Shown here one piece after another: positions 23,773 to 31,533 of a stretch of DNA of 64,000 nt. A model generated the notes under the pieces. It was not told where the DNA came from. It was given only the letters and a program-made list of their open reading frames with translations, and ran no database searches. The translations under genes were made by a program, and so were the position numbers. Position 1 is the stretch's first letter. Each line of letters starts with the position of its first letter. Source of the DNA: Tricholomella constricta (taxonomy: Eukaryota; Basidiomycota; Agaricomycetes; Agaricales; Lyophyllaceae); contig JAACJP010000033.1 in assembly GCA_013368375.1 (NCBI GenBank), positions 310,001 to 374,000 on the forward strand. The letters are read 5' to 3'.

Positions 23773-23833
23773 GGCCCCTGCACAAGGATGACACGCTTTC
23801 CCGGAGTGGTAGATCTACGGATCTCAATATTTA
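23713..23833 (+). ncRNA. U6 spliceosomal snRNA
   Basis: The conserved U6 order is present: 5' hairpin gtccccttcgggg, then ACAGAGA (in gatacagagaagattagc), the AGC triad context, and the ISL region catggcccctgcacaagg and gatgacacgc. A T-rich stretch (tttattttgttttttc) follows as Pol III terminator. The ACAGAGA-to-AGC region carries no intron. The 3' end is not exact, and the part after acacgc is less conserved. No clear TATA box was seen at -30. Confidence 0.93.
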
Positions 23834-23931
23834 TTTTGTTTTTTCTTGGTTCCTGCATGCTGCTTTTGGTCTGTGCAGCTGACCAGGCTGACCCTTCCTT
23901 TTATTGTGCGTCTTTGAGCTTGCAGGAGGGA

Positions 23932-23969
23932 CGATATCATTAGAGATCTAATATAGTATAAGCAACTTG
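23932..23969 (+). repeat. Left copy of a ~38-bp host direct repeat
   Basis: atagtataagcaacttg (23953-23969) recurs exactly at 63244-63260. Allowing mismatches, the similarity extends upstream (atatcat...agatc), the second copy being split by the copia element (35532-35545 plus 63232-63260). With the retrotransposons removed, the two copies would lie close together in tandem. Confidence 0.65.
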
Positions 23970-24092
23970 GGTGTTGTTAGGGGAACACCCGTCCGCACTC
24001 TCCAACGCTCACCGACCGTTCCCCGACTCATGCGACTGCTCCTGACCAATCGCGATCCCGACCCCGACGCTCTGCCCCAAGCGTCGGCGTAC

Positions 24093-24314
24093 TGTAAGGG
24101 CGCTTACTATCTTATCGACTAATTTGATCTAATCGTATCTTATCGACACGATTATGCTATTGTTTGGCAACACCTTCCGGTGTTGCCTATTTAATCCTTT
24201 ACATTACATAATTAAATAGAAAACCTTGTACACCTATACGTAGCAATCGACAGACTTGTCAAGCTTACGTCTAGTGTGAACAACAAGGTCCCCAAATTCT
24301 GTAACCCCGTTACA
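24093..24314 (+). repeat. 5' LTR of element A
   Basis: TGTAAGGGCG...CCCCGTTACA. Contains the hairpin ggcaacacc-ttcc-ggtgttgcc. Identical by eye to the 3' copy, which implies recent insertion. Confidence 0.95.
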
Positions 24315-24421
24315 TTTTTTTAAGCTACCTTGCTTTCTATTGCTGCGTACCCACGACATACGCAGAATCACATTCCATTTAGAACAACCATCATCAAAAG
24401 AACCCACGAGACCCAGACCCG

Positions 24422-27400
24422 ATGACACCAACTCCCACATCCGGAAAGAGCCGAACTCCGGTCCTCGAGGATGCGCTCGCAGCGCATCCTCCATCACAAC
24501 TTCCACTGCAACCAGTGGAAGTCGGATCAGTCGCTGGTGGACAAAGTCCACCAGCGCAGAATACACTAGGATTAGAATCGGAGGAACCTTGGCCGATAGC
24601 AAGCACCAATGTGCCGGGGAGCTTGGCCGACGAATTGGCCAGGTCATATCGACCTGGCCCCACGGCAGGAAGCAGATGGCCAGACAGCCGTCTGTCAAGT
24701 AGAGCGTTCGGGGCGTCCACCCTGAGCATAGTCAAGATGGAGTCGGACGAAGACGACTTGTCCGACCCCGAGGCCAATGAAGAAGAAGCCAGCGATAGGG
24801 AATTGCTGGCGCTAAAAGTGAAGCAATTCTGGGACACCACCGATGTTGTTAGCGAACATCGACGAAGACGACTAGAGGAACGAGCGGATAGGCTCGTTCT
24901 ACGATCAACCGGAGCACAGTCCGTTGCAGAAATGGTCGTACAGGAGTATGCCGACCGATACTTGGAAGCGCTGTCCGTAGTAGTTACGGAATACAGGAAG
25001 AAGTACCCTAAGGGAACTTCGAATTCAGCAGTCAGCTCGATCGCTGGGACTCCTATACCTAAGAAAGCTCCGCTCAACAAAGGAAAAGGTCGTTGGGATG
25101 ACCTTTTCACCCCGCAAGCAGTGGCCTCGGGATCGAACCAGCCTCTTGATGAGGCTGCTATGGCAGTATCTGCGCTGCACCAAGCGCGCCAGTTAGGAGA
25201 ATCTGACGACGATTATCGTCGTCGGGCCGCGGCAGCGAAACGCGAAAGAATGACTCGCGAAGAGCACCTTGCGCAACCACAAGGTTCCCGATGGGCCCCT
25301 GTTAGTGAGTCTACATTAGACCCACCCACTGAGCGTAAGGACACGAATTCGCAACTAGCTGGCACTGAAAGCGTGCCAGCTATTCAAGTACCTCCGGAGG
25401 CTAAGGATGGCCGTGTTCCATTAGCGAAAGAGTGGAACAACCGGATCGCTTACCAGCGTCTGAGAAATGCTGATCTATCACGGAGCAAGTTCACGAATTA
25501 TGACGACCAAGGAGTCGTCTTTGAAGGACATATGCCTGTGGATGAGATGGCGAGGCAATGGGCCTCGCAAACTCAAGGTTCGGATGGTGGGTTAGTAACT
25601 GGATTGGAAGCCGTCGAAAAGAATAATTCGACGGCGATAGCTAACGGTCGTCGAGACATGCGGGTTCGAATAAGTGAACCCGCGGAATATGCGCAGCCTC
25701 GAGCTCAGACTCGAGGCTATTCAATGCCTGCTCCGATCCGCCGGAGTCAATCAATTGCGGACGGAATACATGCTGCCGGAGAGCAGCATAAAACTAAGAT
25801 GCATGAGCGATTGCATCAATTAATGCACGAGCGTTTGTCGGTACGACTGTCGCTTCCGGACGGGATGAAATCTCGGCGTGCGGACTCAAAGTCCGTAGGC
25901 ACTTATAGTGGAAGTGCAAAGTTCGGCGACCTTGAAGAATGGCTGTCGAGCCTCGTCGTGATGCTGGCAGTAAGCCAGTTTGGAGGAGAAGAACGCGACC
26001 AAGAGCGCGTTCTGATAACATCCGAGTTTCTCGATGGCAAAGCTCGAAAGTGGTACAATCGCCACGTTATACATGTAAACCGCGAGAAGCAGTTCTGGAC
26101 GTTTGAAGACGTCGTACTTGGATTGTATGACCGGTTCGTGCTACCCTCAACCATGCAAGATGCTCGTAACGACTTTAATGCCGTTACTTACTCGGCGAGC
26201 AAAGGAATACAAGGTTTATATGATGACCTTGTGGACCATGCCATGAATATGGCAGCAAGAACGGACGATTGGACGTTCATGGAGAAATTCCTCAAGACAC
26301 TTCCGCGTGAGATGCGGAAGGCATTATTCGATGACGGGCTATCACCCGAAATCAACACGGTCCAAGAGTTCCTAGCGGTGGGCTTAGCACACCAAGCCAC
26401 CCAGAAGACGGCTGATTACTTTGAGCGGAACATAACCGCTCAGCGAAATCAACCGAGTCAACCGCGGAAACCAGATGGGGGGCGAGTGAACACCCCACAA
26501 AACAATTTCAACAGGACTCGACGTGTGTTTGGCGCACTTAATGAAAAACCATACGCCAAGCTAGCGTATCAGGATCAACCGGGACGTGGAGAGCAAAAGC
26601 TCCACGTCGAGAAACCAGCGATGAAGACGGGAGATCGTCCGCATTACGATCAAACCAAAAACCACGGTCATCACAACCACCCCCCGGGGGAAGTGTGCTT
26701 TAATTGTGGGAAATTAGGGCATTTTGCAAAAGATTGCAAACAGCCCAAGAAACAGCGAGCGTTCCTACGGGCCGCACGTACAGCGGCACCTGACGCAGCA
26801 AGTGAGGCGGACGACGAAGATACTTCTCCCGAGGACCCGGACGGGCGAGACAATGGACGCCCTGAGACCGAGGCGGACAATGAAGACGAAGGCGATGAGT
26901 TCGTAGATATGGAGGTCTACGAAAATGAATACTATGCTCGGGACGATGAGACCGAGCGTATGTTTGCAATGACAGAAGTCATTGCGTCAGAAGAACGCAA
27001 TGATAAACCACCAAGTCGTAAAGTGAAAGTGCGGACGGGTAGGGACAAGATTGCTCGTCCCGTAGTACCGATAAAGGACAAGGAGTGCCTGGTCACCTAC
27101 ATTAATGTAGGTGGACATGAGGCTTGGACCCTCTGGGATTCCGGGAGTACGACTACCGGACTTACGCCGTCATTCGCTCAAGTGGCCGATATTCGAGTGT
27201 TTCCGTTGGAGGATCCATTAATCCTCCAGCTCGGAACTAAAGGAAGTCGGGCCACAGTAAATTTTGGCACGACGGTGGAAGCCGTTCTTCCAGGGTTTAA
27301 AGGCAAGGTTTACATGGACCTTGCTAACTTTGATCGATACGACGTGATTATAGGCACGCCGTTTATGCGCGCAAACAACGTCGTGCTGGACTTTAACCGT

Positions 27401-27508
27401 GACGAAGTTGTCGTCAATGGAGTCGCGACACCAGCGACTAAAGTAAAAATGGATGATACCGATGGCCGAGTTAGACGCCATCGGTCATTGGAGAAACGAA
27501 GAGAATGA
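24422..27508 (+). CDS. gag: Element A gag-protease polyprotein
   Basis: 1028 aa from ATG 24422 to TGA 27506-27508. The N-terminal ~450 residues are polar and charged. Residues ~480-720 are a retrotransposon gag core (ARKWYNRHV, FVLPSTMQDARNDFNAV). A CCHC zinc knuckle (CFNCGKLGHFAKDC) lies near residue 757. An acidic linker follows, then a retropepsin domain with LWDSGSTT (near residue 905) and YDVIIGTPFM. Protease is thus joined to gag, and pol lies beyond the stop in the same frame. Confidence 0.93.
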   Translation: MTPTPTSGKSRTPVLEDALAAHPPSQLPLQPVEVGSVAGGQSPPAQNTLGLESEEPWPIASTNVPGSLADELARSYRPGPTAGSRWPDSRLSSRAFGASTLSIVKMESDEDDLSDPEANEEEASDRELLALKVKQFWDTTDVVSEHRRRRLEERADRLVLRSTGAQSVAEMVVQEYADRYLEALSVVVTEYRKKYPKGTSNSAVSSIAGTPIPKKAPLNKGKGRWDDLFTPQAVASGSNQPLDEAAMAVSALHQARQLGESDDDYRRRAAAAKRERMTREEHLAQPQGSRWAPVSESTLDPPTERKDTNSQLAGTESVPAIQVPPEAKDGRVPLAKEWNNRIAYQRLRNADLSRSKFTNYDDQGVVFEGHMPVDEMARQWASQTQGSDGGLVTGLEAVEKNNSTAIANGRRDMRVRISEPAEYAQPRAQTRGYSMPAPIRRSQSIADGIHAAGEQHKTKMHERLHQLMHERLSVRLSLPDGMKSRRADSKSVGTYSGSAKFGDLEEWLSSLVVMLAVSQFGGEERDQERVLITSEFLDGKARKWYNRHVIHVNREKQFWTFEDVVLGLYDRFVLPSTMQDARNDFNAVTYSASKGIQGLYDDLVDHAMNMAARTDDWTFMEKFLKTLPREMRKALFDDGLSPEINTVQEFLAVGLAHQATQKTADYFERNITAQRNQPSQPRKPDGGRVNTPQNNFNRTRRVFGALNEKPYAKLAYQDQPGRGEQKLHVEKPAMKTGDRPHYDQTKNHGHHNHPPGEVCFNCGKLGHFAKDCKQPKKQRAFLRAARTAAPDAASEADDEDTSPEDPDGRDNGRPETEADNEDEGDEFVDMEVYENEYYARDDETERMFAMTEVIASEERNDKPPSRKVKVRTGRDKIARPVVPIKDKECLVTYINVGGHEAWTLWDSGSTTTGLTPSFAQVADIRVFPLEDPLILQLGTKGSRATVNFGTTVEAVLPGFKGKVYMDLANFDRYDVIIGTPFMRANNVVLDFNRDEVVVNGVATPATKVKMDDTDGRVRRHRSLEKRRE

Positions 27509-27511
27509 CTA
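27506..27511 (+). promoter_or_regulatory. Probable stop-codon readthrough site UGA-CUA
   Basis: The gag-protease frame ends GAA TGA CTA, and the frame stays open from 27509 through pol. UGA followed by CUA is a known leaky context. The same six bases are kept in copy B (minus strand, near 45796). Readthrough would give a gag-pol fusion. Confidence 0.75.
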
Positions 27512-30500
27512 AAAGTCACAGTAGAAGATGATGATGATCCTGATAACGAGGGTAGGCCGATAAACAGCCTACCAAAGGATCACCCAGCACTTCTATTATC
27601 CGATGAAGAGTTTCAAGAAACTCTTAAGGAGGGGGATAAGCCACCTCCGAAGAAGAGAAAACCCCAACGACAACAGCAGAAGGCACAACACGAGCCTTCG
27701 AACGAACGAGCACGGACTCACGAGCCATGCGAAGAACGCCAGCGCGATAATGAAGCGCGTAAGACGAGCGGGGCCGATAAGGATACGGAATCAGAGCCGT
27801 ATACGAATGCGAGTAATCGATTATTTTGGGATAGACCAAACCCACATCCACAATATGAGTGGATGTTCGACCCACGGATGCCGCAAGAATGGAACGCAGT
27901 AATAGCGTCAATGCGGGCTCACGAAGGAAGAAATGTAGGCACGCGAGGACAAGCGTACCGAAATCCACGGCCTGAGGAAGTATCGGAGCCAACGGAAATG
28001 AATTTTCCGGTGAATATACAACGGGCTAAACGGCCGTTGTATCGGTTACCAGTGAAGGATGAGAGTGACTTTGCTCTCGTAAAACTACGAGCTAGGTTTG
28101 ATGTTAAACCCAGCAATAAAGACACAGCGCACATTCGCGCTGCAAGAACGGTGAACGGAAAAGGTAAGGCACCCAATGGAGGCCTTACCGCGGAAGATTA
28201 TCCACGACTTCGACAGCAATGGCATGACGAATTCGAAGATATGGTGGGTGGTACGAAACAACAGCTACCACCCTGGCGGGAAGTCAATCACGAGATTACT
28301 CTCGTCGACGATGAGAAACAGTACCAGTACCACGCGCCGAGGTGCCCAATGTCCCTTCGCGAGGAATTCTACGCGAAGGTCAATCGGTATACGGATTCTA
28401 AATGGTGGGAGCCTCGTTCGGTGAAGCAAGCAGCGCCGCTGCTATGTATCCCGAAAAAAGACGGCTCCCTGAGAACACCCTTAGACGCACGCCAGCGTAA
28501 CGATAACACGATCAAGGACGTTACGCCCTTGCCAGACCAGGAAGTTATTCGCGAAGATGTCGCTAGGGGAAAAATACGGTCCAAAATTGACTTAACGGAT
28601 GCGTACGAACAAGTACGCATCCTCGAGAAGGACGTACACAAGACCGCCTTTGCAACGATAGCGGGAACGTACGTTAGCAACATAATGCAGATCGGGGACT
28701 GTAACGCCCCCGCAACATTTCAACGATTAATGACGTCAATTTTTCGGGACGTCATTGGGAAATTTATGCATGTGTACTTGGACGACATATTCATATTTTC
28801 GAACTCCATCGAAGAACATGAAGATCATCTTCGAGTAGTGTTCGAACGATTACGCGAACAGTCCCTTTATTTGAAGTGGAAGAAATGCGAACTATATTCG
28901 GATCGCGTCGATTGCCTTGGTCATATAATCGACGACCAAGGAATTCACCCTGACGCCGATAAATTGGCACGGATTCGCGATTGGAGGGTTCCACGGAATT
29001 ACAACGATATACAGCGATTCGTTGGACTGGTTAATTATCTGGGTCAATTCCTCCCAGATATATCCGCGTACACTGGGCCATTAATGGCGATGACCGAGAA
29101 TGGGTCGCCATTCTATTGGAGACCAATTCATCAACGATGCTTTGAAATGATAAAGCATATATGTTGCACGACGCCAATTATTCGGCCTATTCAACCGAAG
29201 ACAGACGAACCAATTTGGATTATATGTGACGCCTCCAAGTCAGGCGTCGGTGCGATGTATGGTCAAGGACCTACGTGGATCCAAGCTCAGCCGGCTGGAT
29301 TCATGTCCAAAAAATTCACGAATGCACAGCAGAATTACGCCGTGCATGAACTCGAAACCTTAGCTATCCTCGAAGCATTACTTAAGTGGGAGGATAAACT
29401 TGTGGGCTATAAAATCCACATCATTACCGACCACAAAGCCCTCGAATTCTTTAAGACCCAGGTGAATTTATCACCTAGGCAGCGTCGATGGATGGAATAC
29501 ATGTCGCGATTTAACTTCGACATTACCTATGTGAAAGGCGAACTGAATAAAGTCGCCGACTGCCTATCGCGATATTTCGAGAGCGATAACCATCACGATC
29601 GTTACGACGTCCACGACTTCGTAGCTGCCGATGCTAGAATCGATCCTACTGGTGAAGATTTACCAGTACCACGATACCATGAAATCGTGGAAAAAGTAGT
29701 TGAAATTCGAGCGATGAAGGACGTAGAAATACGTCGAAGCAAGCGTCTTCAAGAACGCCAGGAGGATCGAGATGTAGAAGCCCAGATAATGGAGGCTGCG
29801 GCACCAAGTATCGCATCCGGACCATCGTCACACCTTCAAAAAAGCCAGAGGCCAACCGAACTGGAACGTACGGTTGGAGATATGGTCCTCGGAAGGGACA
29901 CAGTTGCCCCTCCCCCAGACAAAACGGACGAAAAGATCCGTAACGACGTTATCCTGGGATACCCAAAGGACAAACTTTTTTCAGTGATTCTCACTAACCC
30001 AACGGACTTTCGTACGTTCACTACGAAAGACAATCTGATTTGGACCACGAACGCTATAAATGATAGCGTTCTATGCATACCGCGAGAACCCGAGATCATC
30101 ACGTCAATTGTTGAGCAAGCCCATAAAACTATGGGCCATTTCGGTGCCGAACGGACTACTGAATATATTCGACGATGGTATTGGTGGCCATCACTAGCCA
30201 CGACTGTTCGTACATTTTGTAAAACGTGCGAGTATTGCCAACAGATCAAGACGTCAAATCAGAAACCGTTAGGGAAACTACATTCCCTGCCAGTACCCAC
30301 TAAGCCTTGGGATTCTATCGGAATGGACTTTATCGGTCCATTTCCAGAATCAAAGGGATATAACTACCTATGGGTAGTAATTTGTCGTATGACGAGTATG
30401 GTGCATATGATACCCATACATACGACGATGACGGCAGCCCAATTATCATGGGTATACCTACGGGAAATCGTCAGGTTACATGGCCTTCCAAGCTCGATCG

Positions 30501-31408
30501 TAAGCGACCGAGACTCTAAGTTTACCTCGCGCTGGTGGCGCGAACTACATAAATTATTAGGAGCTAAGCTTCTAATGTCGACATCTTTCCACCCTCAGAC
30601 GGATGGACAGACGGAGCGAGCCAATCGTAGTATTGGCCAGATATTTCGCGCCGTTGTACGGCATGACCAAAAGGATTGGGTAGATCGTATACCCATGGCC
30701 GAGTTTGCGATAAATGCGAGCGTATCGGCTACCACCAAGTTCGCTCCATTTGAGTTGAATGGTGGATACATGCCATCCATGTTGAAAGAAATACGCTCAG
30801 ACAGCGTAATACCAAAGGGAATTCGGGAATACGCTGAACGCGCATTGCAGAACATAGCGGAGGCGCATGACGCTATAATCGAAACGCGCGTATTTCAAAC
30901 GCGCGAGGCAAACAGGCGTCGATCCACTGGTCCGGAAATAAAGGGGGGTGACTTGGTATATTTATCTACCAAGAACTTGAACCTCCCCAAGGGACGCGCC
31001 CGGAAATTATGTCCGAAATTCGTCGGGCCCTACAAAGTATTGAAGGCCATGCCAGACACGTCGAACTATACGCTGGAATTACCTACGGCGCTTATGGAGC
31101 GTCGAATACATCCAACATTTCACATATCGCTGTTGCGCCTATACTACGCAACAAACGATGCAATGTTCCCGAATAGAACTCACCCGGAGCCCTATGATTT
31201 TGGGGCGCCGGACGATCACGAATGGTTTGTCGAAGAGATTTTGGGCCATAGATGGACCCAAAATAATAAAGTGGAATACCAAGTTAGGTGGAGTCTAGGT
31301 GACACCACCTGGGAATCGCACAACAATTGTAACAAGTTAGCGGCATTGGACCGCTACTTGGAATTGCAAGGGGTGGGCAGCGCATCGAGGTTGCCGCGAC
31401 GAACCTAG
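27509..31408 (+). CDS. pol: Element A pol polyprotein (RT, RNase H, integrase, chromodomain)
   Basis: Open from just after the gag stop; the first in-frame ATG is at 27863 (1181 aa from there). Reverse transcriptase has KIDLTDAYEQV and the catalytic VYLDDIFIF (near 28780). RNase H follows (ICDASKSGVG, HELETLAI, TDHKALEFF). Integrase has an HHCC zinc domain (H-x4-H in HKTMGHFG, C-x2-C in CEYCQQ) and the DDE residues in GMDFIGP, VSDRDSKF and GQTERANRS. A chromodomain-like module (VEEILGHRW, YQVRWSLGDTTWE) is at the end, as in chromoviruses, where it directs integration to chromatin. No interruption seen. Confidence 0.95.
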   Translation, partial: LKVTVEDDDDPDNEGRPINSLPKDHPALLLSDEEFQETLKEGDKPPPKKRKPQRQQQKAQHEPSNERARTHEPCEERQRDNEARKTSGADKDTESEPYTNASNRLFWDRPNPHPQYEWMFDPRMPQEWNAVIASMRAHEGRNVGTRGQAYRNPRPEEVSEPTEMNFPVNIQRAKRPLYRLPVKDESDFALVKLRARFDVKPSNKDTAHIRAARTVNGKGKAPNGGLTAEDYPRLRQQWHDEFEDMVGGTKQQLPPWREVNHEITLVDDEKQYQYHAPRCPMSLREEFYAKVNRYTDSKWWEPRSVKQAAPLLCIPKKDGSLRTPLDARQRNDNTIKDVTPLPDQEVIREDVARGKIRSKIDLTDAYEQVRILEKDVHKTAFATIAGTYVSNIMQIGDCNAPATFQRLMTSIFRDVIGKFMHVYLDDIFIFSNSIEEHEDHLRVVFERLREQSLYLKWKKCELYSDRVDCLGHIIDDQGIHPDADKLARIRDWRVPRNYNDIQRFVGLVNYLGQFLPDISAYTGPLMAMTENGSPFYWRPIHQRCFEMIKHICCTTPIIRPIQPKTDEPIWIICDASKSGVGAMYGQGPTWIQAQPAGFMSKKFTNAQQNYAVHELETLAILEALLKWEDKLVGYKIHIITDHKALEFFKTQVNLSPRQRRWMEYMSRFNFDITYVKGELNKVADCLSRYFESDNHHDRYDVHDFVAADARIDPTGEDLPVPRYHEIVEKVVEIRAMKDVEIRRSKRLQERQEDRDVEAQIMEAAAPSIASGPSSHLQKSQRPTELERTVGDMVLGRDTVAPPPDKTDEKIRNDVILGYPKDKLFSVILTNPTDFRTFTTKDNLIWTTNAINDSVLCIPREPEIITSIVEQAHKTMGHFGAERTTEYIRRWYWWPSLATTVRTFCKTCEYCQQIKTSNQKPLGKLHSLPVPTKPWDSIGMDFIGPFPESKGYNYLWVVICRMTSMVHMIPIHTTMTAAQLSWVYLREIVRLHGLPSSIVSDRDSKFTSRWWRELHKLLGAKLLMSTSFHPQTDGQTERANRSIGQIFRAVVRHDQKDWVDRIPMAEFAINASVSATTKFAPFELNGGYMPSMLKEIRSDSVIPKGIREYAERALQNIAEAHDAIIETRVFQTREANRRRSTGPEIKGGDLVYLSTKNLNLPKGRARKLCPKFVGPYKVLKAMPDTSNYTLELPTALMERRIHPTFHISLLRLYYATNDAMFPNRTHPEPYDFGAPDDHEWFVEEILGHRWTQNNKVEYQVRWSLGDTTWESHNNCNKLAALDRYLELQGVGSASRLPRRT

Positions 31409-31533
31409 AATGTGGCGCGGTCATGTGATCACGGCGATCAGAAAAATTACATAACCATCAAAAGTTATGACAGAAGGTTAAATATGTTTTGGCGCTAGGA
31501 CGCGCAACCAAATTTTCAACCAACAACCACAAC

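Noticed and set aside
24315..24330. tRNA primer-binding site of element A
   Set aside because: After the LTR come a T-run and aagctacc; no TGG start and no complement within the LTR, so I assign no primer.
24394..25110. Minus-strand ORF opposite gag of element A (and its mirror in B)
   Set aside because: A shadow of the real gag frame; Ser-rich, no motif, no splice structure, unlike the antisense gene in C.
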